Assembly (NCBI GenBank): GCA_964036155.1 | Contig: OZ038422.1 | Coordinates: forward strand, 79,445,201 to 79,509,200 | Length of the DNA stretch: 64,000 bases | Direction: 5' to 3' | Source of the DNA: Diploscapter coronatus | Taxonomy: Eukaryota > Nematoda > Chromadorea > Rhabditida > Rhabditidae | Made by a program: the position numbers and the translations under genes | In this document: positions 12,001 to 22,686 of the stretch, one piece after another | Layout of the letters: every line of letters begins with the position of its first letter | Position numbering within the stretch: the first letter of the stretch is position 1 | Notes under the pieces: model-generated | Seen by the model: the letters and a program-made list of their open reading frames with translations, nothing else | The model's database searches: none | Told to the model about the DNA's origin: nothing

Positions 12001-15000
12001 TTGCTCAATAATAACTCTCACCCTACTTTAGATGCCCTTAGAAAAATGATACAACTTTCATATGTTTTATATTTGCAGGTTCTCTCTTCGCCCGGTTTTG
12101 AAGTTCGTCAGAAGACGCTGAACCTGGCCCTGGATCTGGTGTCGAGCCGCAATGTCGAGGATATGGTCATGTTCTTGAAGAAGGAGATCAGGTATCTAGA
12201 GAAATAAGTTATTTCTTCTTATGAAATTGGCTTTAGCAAATCGGCGTCGGAATCTGCGGACGAGGCAGACAAATACAAGCAGGCTCTGGTCAAGACGCTT
12301 CACACCGCCACCATCAAGTTCCCCGATGTGGCACCCACTATCATTCCGGGTTAGTTGGATTCGAGTTTCCTTTCATGCAAACCTGAAAACTTAAAAATAT
12401 CGAAATAACAGAATCATGGCTAGAATGCAAATGGTGTTCTGTCAATGTATTTTTTTTCAGTTTCCTTACGCCATAAGAATAATCTCTCTAATGCTTCATT
12501 CTTTATGATAAACTCCGTGAGCATGACTATTCAAAAATCAGCCTAGACAACTCACTTCACTTTCAATATCTGATAGTCATTTTCTGCTAAATATTTTATG
12601 GTAACTTTCCAAATTTCAGTTCTTCTGGAATTCCTCTCTGACGAGAACGAGACCGCGGCCACATACGTGCTGCTGTTCATTCGTGAGGCCATCCACAAGC
12701 TGCCTCCCCTCAAACAATCAATTCTCACTTCTCTGCAGGTCATTTTCTTTAGAACTAAAAACGATATCAAAGTTTTACTCATATACACGTTTTATTATGG
12801 ACAAAAATTACTTTTACAAGTCGAAAAAGATAACTCTGATATTATCAATGCGCGAAACGTTATTCGAACAAGAGACAAGAAAACTGGCAATCTATAACGA
12901 AATAATGTGTTTAACGAAGAGAGCTGGGGACACTCATAGCGTTTCTTCTACATGCATCAGCCCCGATGATCCCTTTTTCCCGCACTACTAATAATCTCCC
13001 CACATTTGTTTGACATGATAAATTTTGTAGGAAGGTCTGCTCTCGATCCGCAAGCCGAAGGTCTTCATGGCCGCCCTCTGGATTCTGGGCACTTACTGCG
13101 ACACGGAGCCGTCCATTTTGGCGCTGTTGAGGTAACACTTGGGAGTCTTTGAAATTCCGACTTTGTACTTTTGAAATCATCAAGATAATGGCATAGAAAT
13201 CTCGTTTGAAAAGCAGAGAGAAACATCCTTTCCTTATCTCGAAAATACGCAATATCTCTTTCATAAGATAAACTAATTTGATTAATTCTAGGGTTGAAGA
13301 ATTATCCGTTCGTTTTAGAAATTTCGAAAAAGGACTAATTTTTAGGCTGATCAAGCAGTCGCTCGGTGAATTGCCTATCGTGGAGTCGGAAATGAGAGAG
13401 CTCGAGGGAACTGGCGAGGAAAAGAAAGACGCGGATGCACCGCAGGATAAGAAGGTGGAGTTTAAGAACGAATAAACTTGAATTTCTTCTTTGAAAAAGA
13501 TTACATTGACAGCTAGTAAATTACGAAGGGAGAGCGAATGCTTTATTCTCTTAATTGGTGAAGTGACTTCTTGTCAAGCAACTCACAATTAGTGTTTCTG
13601 TTACAAATATGAGAAATTTCATCATTTGAAAGAAATCATTATCATTGACAAACTGTCACTACATTTCGTGCAAAAATCTTCTCATAATCGCTACGATCAT
13701 TATGCTTCTCTCATTTTTCTAAAAAAAACCTGAAATGAATTAGAACTTTCAACAAATTGACATTTGAAAGTGAACACTTTCAGCAGACCCGCCAGTTGGT
13801 GACAGCCGACGGCACATACGCAGCTCAGTCAGCAATATCCTCCGGCCCGAAGAGCACTGTGGCAGAAAAGCCCCCTCTGCGCCGATTCCTTCTGGACGGG
13901 GACTTTTTCCTGGGCGCTTCGCTCGCCACCATCCTCGTCAAAATGTCCGAGCAGTTTACCATCCTCAATACGGGTAGGAAGATTTGCTTTTAATTGTAAT
14001 GTGATAACGTTTTCTGAGCATTTCGATTTGGCTATTTTTATTATATTTTCCTGGAACGTGAAAATTTAGATATTTTCAACGATTATGCATGGTGGTTTAT
14101 ACTTTATCAGGGCCAGATATTTCAATTCATAGATAAAGATACTTTGAAACATAAAGCAACAACATAATTTAGAATTTTTGATCATCCTGTTTTCAGTGGG
14201 TGCGAAAGACAACTCTGAGCGAGCGAACAGATTCCGTGCCGAGGCGATGTTCATTTTGGCCTCGATCATCAGTTTGGGCAAGAGCGGACTCGCTAAAAAC
14301 AACGTCACCGAGGATGATCTCGACAGGTAGAACATTTCAAGGAATAGGAATTGAAACAAATTTGGGAAAATTTAATGAATGCTAATCTTTTTGCCCTACT
14401 TTGTTCTCGAAAGGGAAACATTCCGCTTTTTTGTCTAAATTCTCCAACTTAATGTTCAAGCGAGGAGGAATAATTAGTGCAGAGCGACAATCGGCAAAGT
14501 CTTTATTTCTGAAAAGTTATAAGAACGCAAGAATCCTAATGAAGCATCTTTAATCTTTTTGTCTAGCCTCTTTGTGGGTTTGGTTCATATTTCATCGAGT
14601 ATTTTACACATCTGACACATGGGAGGCAGATTCAAGAGTTTACTTGACAAAACTTTTTATTTGTGATGATTTTCAAATTCCAGAATGGGTACGATGATCA
14701 AAGTGCTGGCCCTGAACATGCCGAATGCAAGGGAAATTCTGCTGGACGAGTGCAAGAAGAGTCTGGAATTGATGCTGGCCAATCAGAAGATGGACAGACT
14801 CGAGGACAGTGCCAGCAGCAAGAAGAAGAATACTATCGATGTGAGTTTTATTGAGAGAATTAATTGAATAGGTTTCAAAAAGCATGTCTTTGGCAACATC
14901 GCAACGTTGCTATGATATCTTCTTTTGCTAGCTTCATAAAAATATCCGTGAACGAACAATCAGTCATCCATCAGCTCGAATAATCTACTCCCTGAAATTT

Positions 15001-18000
15001 TATTATCTTCGATAGTTTTTCAATCTTGGCATTACGCTCCAATGGCAACTACTATTTGACGGAGTACAGATTGGATTAACGGATCGATTTTTGTCAGATG
15101 ATGAAACATCTTTCTTCCATTGAACAAAATAGATCCTTTATTATTTGACACAAGTCACTTTATCAAATGGTCAAAATCACACCGTTATTGCGCACTTCGT
15201 CAAATGGTAAATTCCCTTTCTAATCCTTTGAGAAAAAATCTGAAATTTCTAAAATTGAATGTACAAGTTTCAGAATGATTCATTGTTCTGTTACTTTTTT
15301 GCAACATGTTATTTTAACAGAAAATTGGGTAATTGCAGGTGGACAAAACGATTTGCTACTCTCAGTTGGCGGCGAGAACTGACGCATCGACCGGGGAGAA
15401 TTTGTTCGACCTGTCTCTCTCACAGGCACTCGGTACTGCGCCCAAGTCGCACAAATTCGACTTCTCCAGGTCTCGCTTTTAAAATATTAATTTTTTAGAT
15501 CGATAATTTTCAGCTCTAAACTGGGTAAAGTCATCCAGTTGACCGGCTTTTCCGACCCAGTCTACGCTGAAGCCTACGTCAACGTTAATCAGTATGATAT
15601 CGGTAGGATCTTGTGATTAAACTATCAAAAGATAATATTTCCTTATTTTTATTATTCATCCTTGAAACAGAAAACTTTGACCTCTTCTTCATACATCAGG
15701 TGTAATATAATGATTCAGTTTTATCGATGCTCACCTTCTTTCATTTTATGAGATCTTAGAAATATGGAAGCTTTATTTGTATTGATCTCCGAGAAAATTC
15801 TGCGCAAAGAAACGCTTGCATCAAACCGAAATGTTGCTCGCCAATGAAAATGAATGTAGTCGTGTATTGTGGGCGTCCACAACATTTCCTATATGTTAAG
15901 AAAGAAAGGGAAACGAAAAGCTATCGAATTTTGATTGGTTCATGCGTTTTTGAGTTGTAGTAGCACGCTCTTCTAGTGTCGAAGTGTATATTCGCCTTGA
16001 AGATATATGATCACAGCCATTGTCGAACCAGATAATTATGATAATTGAAGTAATTAGCTGATTTAATAAGCCTATGATTGCAGTTCTGGACGTGCTGATC
16101 GTGAACCAGACAGCAGACACCCTGCAGAACATCTCACTGGAACTGTCCACTGTGGGCGACCTCAAACTCGTCGACAAGCCTATGCCCATCACTCTTGCTC
16201 CTGCTGACTTCACTAATATTAAGGTCGGAATTTTTCTTTCGAATTTCTAATGTAAGGAAAACCCAGTTTATAACGAAGTATCTTTCGATGAAAAAATTCG
16301 CTTCTAAAAACCTTGGAATAAGTTCCTGAAAGATTTTGTAATCTTTTTATTGTTTGTCGAGTCTAATTTTATCGATTCGTAAAACTAAATTTTAGTTGCA
16401 AATTTCAGGCAACAGTCAAAGTGGCATCCACTGAAAACGGAGTGATCTTCTCGACGATTTCGTACGACGTCAAGGGATCGACTTCCGACAGAAACTGCGT
16501 CTATCTTCAGGATATCAAGGTTGAAAGTTTCATCTTTGTTGAAGAGCAAATTTTACTATTGTTTGAAATTTCACTCAAGCATAGTTCTGATTCTCTTCGC
16601 TATTTTTCAATTATGACGTTTTCAGATCGATATAATGGACTACATCGTCCCCGGTTCGGCAACTGATGCGGAGTTCCGCAAGATGTGGTCCGACTTCGAG
16701 TGGGAGAATAAGGTGGAATTTTCTGAATTACACTTCGGAAAGACATTGCAAATTATTTTCACACAAGAAACGGTCAATTCTTAGAAAATTTGAATACACA
16801 TAATCAAATCGAATAAGCCGACGACAAATTTAAATATCTCACATCATCTTCGTTCATATGGACACAGTCAGATTCTTTATTTCATCATCGAAATTCAATT
16901 CCTCCATCGAACGAACTAGTTGAATTTTGATGAAGGAATAAAGAATCTGGTTGCTTCGGAAGAGTGAAGAAGTGAAATGACAAAAATGTTTGGACAATTT
17001 TATAGGCTTTGATGATATTTTCAAATTTTCTGGGATCTCAGTTTATGGGAAACACGATAATAGAATTATTCTAAAGTAGAAAACCTCTGCGTTTTTTCTT
17101 CATCACATCACATCATAAGATATGCATTTGAGTTCAATTTTACGAATTTGAAAAATAACTTTGTATCTTGAGCTGAACGTAACGACCCAAATCACGGATC
17201 TGCGCGAGTTCGTTCGCCACCTGTCCGCTGTCACAAACATGAAAGTGCTCACGGGAGATGCTGCTATTGGTAAGAGAATTTTTTCTTTAGCATGCTAAAA
17301 AATCTATCCAGTTGATATCTATCATTTTGAACTCACCAGGAATGTATAATTTTCAAGAAAAAATTGAAACATATAGATATCACATTATAAGTATGTGCTT
17401 GAATTCTCCGTCTACAACAATTTTGAATGTCTTATACAATGTATATATATATATATACAAATTCTTGAAAACTTATGAAACTCGCTATAAACTTATTTGC
17501 AGAAGGGGATTGCGGTTTCCTGGCAGCCAACATGTGCGCACACTCGATTTTCGGCGAGGATGCACTCGCCAACGTCTCCATTGAAAAGGTAATCTAATTT
17601 TTCGATAATTACTTTGGCTAATGATAACAAAAATGTGTATATATGAAGTTTGTTTGGAAAATTTCATGAACCAAAACTTTTTTTTTTCCAACTCTCTGCC
17701 TTATTTTTCTGCACTCCTCTTTAGAAATATTGATTTCGCGATAAAATTGAGTCATTTTACAAAAAGAACGTTCATCATTGGTCATTTTGCCTCTCAACTT
17801 ATAGCCGAATAATTAACTATCAATTGCAGGCAGTGCCGATGGACGACAGTTCGCCGATTCTGGGCAACATCAGGATTCGCGCCAAGAGCCAAGGCATGTG
17901 CTTGACGCTGGGAGATAAGGTAATTTCACCGAGTTGAGAATAACTTGAGATTTGTTGAGTTGAAAAAGTCTTGTTACGTTGTGTGTTTCTACATTTCAAA

Positions 18001-18193
18001 TAATTTTTCACCCACCATACTTGCGATTTCTCCGTTCAAAAACGCTATATGCCTAACAATCACGAGATAATTAATCATTTGTTAATTTTAGACAGTTAGA
18101 CAATTATAAAAATAATTGCAGATCAGCACAGCGATGCGCAACCTCAAGTCGGCCCAATCGAGTGCTCAAAATCTAACGAGTTCCGTCGCCTAG
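9086..18193 (+). CDS. copb-1: Coatomer subunit beta (COPI beta-COP)
   Basis: I resolved 25 exons: 9086-9179, 9476-9549, 9754-9950, 10286-10410, 10593-10733, 10922-11072, 11568-11711, 11757-11811, 12079-12191, 12237-12349, 12620-12738, 13031-13131, 13346-13454, 13784-13973, 14197-14326, 14684-14840, 15339-15469, 15514-15602, 16084-16223, 16409-16519, 16626-16712, 17173-17269, 17503-17588, 17830-17919, 18122-18193. They sum to 2,916 nt, or 971 aa. The N-terminal adaptin-like HEAT solenoid includes [16 protein letters not shown] and [10 protein letters not shown]; the C-terminal appendage includes [11 protein letters not shown] and ends NLTSSVA. Beta-COP is part of the F-subcomplex of the COPI coat that Arf1 recruits to Golgi membranes for retrograde transport. 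The start [16 protein letters not shown] matches the worm protein. Introns vary from about 44 to over 480 bases. Intron 21 uses a GAG acceptor. Confidence 0.97.
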
Positions 18194-19528
18194 AAGAGCT
18201 TGGTAAATCGCTCTGCGTTCCTTGGAGTTTGGGGTGATTTGCAATTGACGTCATGAAATTACTCTGACATGGTTTTCATACATCACGACATCATTTAGTT
18301 GTCGATTTGAAGATATACTTGCAGATGGCGAGGTTTGTGAAAATGAATAAAAGCAAGATTTTAGCAATAAGCAATACCGTTTTATCCATTTCCCCGTCAG
18401 CTACTAATGCTATTTCATTTACGTAATTTTATTTATCATCAATTTTTCTTCTTCCACTCGTCGATTTTCTTTTGGAATGATCCTCTAAATTTACTCGTTC
18501 TCTTATTTATTTTCATGCGTATTTATTATTTGTTTTTTTTTTCAATTTTTGATTTGATTTGTTTTAGAAAATTGCCCGACTTTTAATAGTCTCGAAATAT
18601 CGTGTCTCATGAATTTGTTCCTATCTTCTACAATCATCTTTAAGAATGTGATATAATATCATAGTTTTATCACTTTTTTATCAAATAGTAGTTATGAAAT
18701 TATCTTCTTGCTTGGAAAGAAAACTTTTTTTTTCGTTGATTTGGGTTTCTGGAGAAAAGTGAACTTGTATTTCAATGAACGTCACGGATTTTATTGAATA
18801 AAGTGTTTTAAAAAGAATTCGGATTTTTAGTCTCAGGTAATTTAGTTTGATGCTTGAAAATTAGTTTAGTGATGAACTGAAATTACCCTCAGTATCGATT
18901 TTTAGTTAGCTACTTTCTATTCTGTCCCGTTTTCGAAAGGAAGGCGTGCGTTGCGTACCAAAGATTTTTGGTGCGCAACGCTACGTACCCTGCATCGAAT
19001 AGACGTAAAATGTAAGACAGGCAAATCTATGATCACTTGAGTTCATTTTGGACAAAATATTCTCTAAAACAAAGAAACTCGAAACATCTGATAAATAATT
19101 CAAACGATTAGGACAAATTCTAGCTTTTTTACTTGAGGTAGAACCACCTGCGCCTTTGAAATGCACGATATTTAAATCTGCACACAACCTCTAAATGGTA
19201 TTTTAATTTTGGTATCATAGGTCTTTAAGCTTAAAGAATTTAAAATGAATTTTATTCAACTAAAATATGTATATGCCCTGATAAACGATTGATTTAATGC
19301 CTTGTTGGTTGATCGTATTCCTTCGGGCATTGATATCATCGACTTGTGATGTTTTGGAACGATCCGATGACAGTTTCCTCTTTTTAATTTTATGACAAAC
19401 TTAAATAGCATTATTTATAAGATTTAGAAAAAAAGCGAAATTTGTCTTCTTTTCTGCGTCCTTTTCATGTTCGGTCCACTCTTTCTCTCTAATTCTGGCT
19501 GTCTGCCTCTAGCTTCGCTTGGCTAGAG
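18194..19528. other. Convergent intergenic region, copb-1 to srh
   Basis: This holds the 3' UTRs of copb-1 (+) and the Srh gene (-). A compact GC-rich stem-loop sits at 18945-18985 in an otherwise AT-rich background. No exon was found. T-rich tracts at 18525-18560 and 18720-18740 are on the copb-1 strand beyond its poly(A) signal. Confidence 0.5.
18346..18351 (+). terminator. Poly(A) signal of copb-1
   Basis: AATAAA lies 153 nt after the copb-1 TAG stop and is the first canonical signal on that strand. Confidence 0.6.
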
Positions 19529-21044
19529 TCAGATAAACAGGACCAGCAAGAAAGATAAAGGAAAATGGAAAAGACGCAGAAAACGTAGATATCTATTTAA
19601 TTGAGTGGTTATGTATGAGTTACTTGATATGAAAAGGTCATAAGAAGCCGTCCTGTATGAATCATTGTATAGTAGTAACGTTAAGCATCCACAACTGCCA
19701 TGTACGCTCATCGCCAAGAGAATAAAATTTTGAAAATCTAATAATCAAAAATTCAATTAATCATTCTATCTGATAAAACCTGGTAAACAAACGTCGAATA
19801 TGAAAATAACGATTAAACATATGACGGGAATTATTAGAAATACCGTGTAGACTATTGTCTAAAAATAGATATGCTAAATTGAACATCGATAAGCCTTCAT
19901 ACTTCCATAATCATAGCCCATTGAAAGCGCTTCTGGAGCGTTTTGGTTCGTTCCGATATCTTGTGTGATGTTGAGATAATGTAATACGTCATTCCACCGA
20001 AGAAATAATACAAGGACAAGATAATAACGAAATACAGAATCGCCAATTCGACAGACGTCATGAAGGCAATCGTCGAGGCTTCTGGATTAAGTGAGAACAC
20101 TAGTGTTCGATCTTCAGCGATTTTTGGGTTTAGGCATTTAAGATTCATCTGAACTTTTGAATTTCACTTGGAGTCGACGAAATTTCTCTAACTCTAGCCA
20201 ATTCTTGTCTCGTCGCCTCCTGATCGGGCAAAGTGAGGTAGAGTAATGGGAAAATAGGTCCTATCGAGGCGACATATAAGAGAAGTACGACTATGGTTCT
20301 GAACTTCTCGCCGAAAAATTTCTGGACAGCAGTTTTAAAGATAGTGGTGAAAATTCCTATGTGGAAAAAATTATTGTAGATAGACAGATGTATGAATCTG
20401 TGATAGTGCAGGTGTCCGATAACATTCCCGGAGAAGAACAAAAGAACTATGCCGATTCCGAATAAATTGCAGGTACTAAAATAACCTGATTATGAAACTC
20501 ATCCAACGAAGAGATGTACCTGATACCCATCATCTCCAAGATGCCCTCTGCTTGACCAGCTGGAATTGGTAGAAAGAGCACCGGTGTTGATAGGGACGTT
20601 AAGAAGATCTCAGCGGCGAAGGAGCTGGGATTTTTACAGTTTAACATTATTTCATTTTCTATTTCTATTTTAAATAAGATGAATCTTCATCTCGTCAACC
20701 AGCAAAATGTTAACATATGGACGAGAATACGCACAATCATTGTTTTCAATTCGAGGCTTCTTCAGAGGTATTTATCTTTCCGTCAATGGAATCGTATTGT
20801 CTTTATTCCAGAAAAAGTTTCACTTTTCCAGAAAATTTAATCAGACTAGGCTAATTTAAACAAACCAATACCTTCCAAGATGCAACAACAGCTTCTTAGA
20901 AAATTTCTTTGCATACAACGGAGTCTTCGTAATGACGGCATAAAACATAACCAAATGTAGCGGAAGTCCGAAGAATATTGTAAATCCGTGCATAAAGTAA
21001 ATGTAGAGTACAGGACGAGCAAACTTCTCGTCGGTGACATTCAT
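19529..21044 (-). CDS. Srh-class seven-transmembrane chemoreceptor
   Basis: Six exons (21044-20866, 20624-20520, 20475-20193, 20148-19903, 19858-19780, 19737-19529) sum to 1,101 nt, 366 aa. Seven hydrophobic segments can be placed. Family hallmarks are GLPLHLVMFYAV in TM1, the third cytoplasmic loop signature SERTKTLQKRFQWAMIME just before TM6, LIIPVICLIVIFIF in TM6, and MSVHG...YNDSYR in TM7, equivalent to the Srh HG...hkPYR motif. Nematode Srh proteins are putative G-protein-coupled chemosensory receptors of ciliated neurons. The ligand is unknown. Introns 3, 4 and 5 are 42-45 bases, and without splicing them the frame breaks after each membrane segment. The last ~35 residues are uncertain, since splicing near the end could shorten the tail. 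Srh versus a related Str-superfamily branch is my inference from the motifs. Confidence 0.8.
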
Positions 21045-21333
21045 GCTAGTGCAACTTGCACAGAAATTCGATTATTATAGACTAATCCAATTTTTGAGTT
21101 TTTCAAACTGGTAAATACGTTCGAAGAAAACCAGCTGCTCCTTGAAATTGTGATATTAGGGTTTGCTAATTAGTAAATCCGATAATCTTATGCAAGTCAT
21201 AAATTCTATGCAATTTTTATTAGAACACTAGGAGAATAAGGCACACCACTTATCAACAATACTTAATCTTTGAGACACTAATATGTAGAAAAATCAGACC
21301 TAGAGAGCACTGTCGTCAGCCGAAAGAAATATA

Positions 21334-21705
21334 CAGGGAGTAGGTTGCATGAGCAAACTCATAGATGTGATGATATTATTGATTGGAGAGAACGTGTCGA
21401 TATTCGAAAACTACGCTATTCGTTCTATTTCTCTTCTACGCGACACTATTTCACATCCAAATTCGATTTCTAATTGCTGCATGAATATCGACTTTCTCTC
21501 CAATTAACGATATAAGGTTGCGTTGGTGAAAATTTTGGGCTACATTGAGGCTAGAGAGAGAAATTTATTAAGGAAAAATGATGGAGTTTAGGTTGCAAGG
21601 CTTTTCTGACGATTGTCCTCCATAGATCTGAGAAAAATGGAGAATTTTGCTTTGAATACGGCCTAGAAAGAATGATTGTCAGAAGTCTTGCGACCTACCC
21701 CCCAG
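21334..21705. mobile_element. MITE-like element with nested inverted repeats
   Basis: The ends CAGGGAGTAGGTTGC and, reversed, CTGGGGGGTAGGTCGC form imperfect terminal inverted repeats, each bordered by TA. Inside are a second inverted pair at 21373-21405 and 21483-21513 (core ATTGGAGAGAA and its complement) and a third at 21590-21617 and 21674-21697, which abuts the right end. There is no coding capacity. TA targets and short size suggest a non-autonomous Tc1/mariner-type element, but the class is inferred. Confidence 0.55.
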
Positions 21706-22350
21706 TATAGTTCCTTAGCATTTTCCTCTCTACCCTATGATTAGTCGAAATAGTCGCCAGTGCGGCCTGGTGTCATAGGTCACAGCTATATGTTCAGACA
21801 ACAACTGCTTAGTTATTTTATAACCGATCTACAGATCATTTGGAGTGCATATGTGAACTTCCTAAGGAAAAATTTGAAACGCAATCCAAAAACTGATGAC
21901 AATTGCAGAACTTCGCGAAAATTCCATTAAATTTCTTGGCTCATCTCGGATACAATGAAGAGTAATTATGGAATCTGTCCCGTTCAAACGCGTCCAGATC
22001 GAAAGAGAAACTTCTTTATGATTATAGTATTTGTAGAACATACAATACTTCAGCAAATCTTATAAGCCACGTAGATCAAATATGAAAAAATCGCTTGCGC
22101 ACCAGGAGTGCACGGGTTTTGATTTGAAATTTTCAAAAGTCGAAGTCAAACTTGTTAGGAATCTCTAGAATTTGACGTTTCCGGAAGTGAGAGTGAAGTT
22201 CGTGCACCTTGGAACTTGGTTTCGAATTCAAAATGGAGCCATTTTAAGCAGAAAATACTTTATTCTGAGCTTATTGTGATATTTTGTTTCATCAAATGTT
22301 AGAATTATCCAGAATGCTTACTGCAATAAGCAATAGCCAAGAAAACAGCT

Positions 22351-22492
22351 AGATTTGGGCAACTTGAAAATCATAAGCCCTCACAAGCCATGCGAAGTAG
22401 TATGGGAAAATAAGCCCTATTTTCCAATCCCCTCCCTAATCGTACACTATTTCGCAATGGCTTGAGGGCTTATGGTTTTCAAATGTCCCTAG
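22351..22492. repeat. Long fold-back (hairpin) repeat
   Basis: The left arm at about 22364-22401 (TTGAAAATCATAAGCCCTCA at its start) pairs with the right arm at 22446-22482 with a few mismatches, and weaker pairing extends outward to about 22351 and 22492. The ~45-base loop holds its own small inverted repeat, GGGAAAATA...TATTTTCC. It could be a MITE or a double-stranded-RNA-forming transcript. Confidence 0.5.
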
Positions 22493-22686
22493 ATTTGTTG
22501 ATTCATACGAAATACAATCACCGTAGAGAAATGATATCAAGATTGATTAAGGTGGATTAAATTACTTGTTCTCAGACTTTATATACAGGCCAAAAGATGG
22601 AGAGTAGGTAGATAATTGTCAAGAATTGGGTAAAATAATTGAAGTGAGATTGTGAGTGTAAAGGAATGTACACGAATTGTTTGTCG

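Larger units (their letters stand above)
21045..22686. other. Intergenic region rich in fold-back repeats
   Basis: No exon was recognised. The region carries a 372-bp TA-flanked miniature element (21334-21705) and a separate long fold-back (about 22351-22492), each entered below. Both lie upstream of the Srh gene and downstream of the orphan gene, all on the minus strand. Confidence 0.55.

Noticed and set aside
17444..17459. Short TA dinucleotide run in a copb-1 intron
   Set aside because: Too short to be of note in AT-rich introns.
19499..19545. Stem-loop CTCTAGC...GGCTAGAG at the end of the Srh gene
   Set aside because: It overlaps the last codons and 3' UTR, and the stem is short; likely chance.
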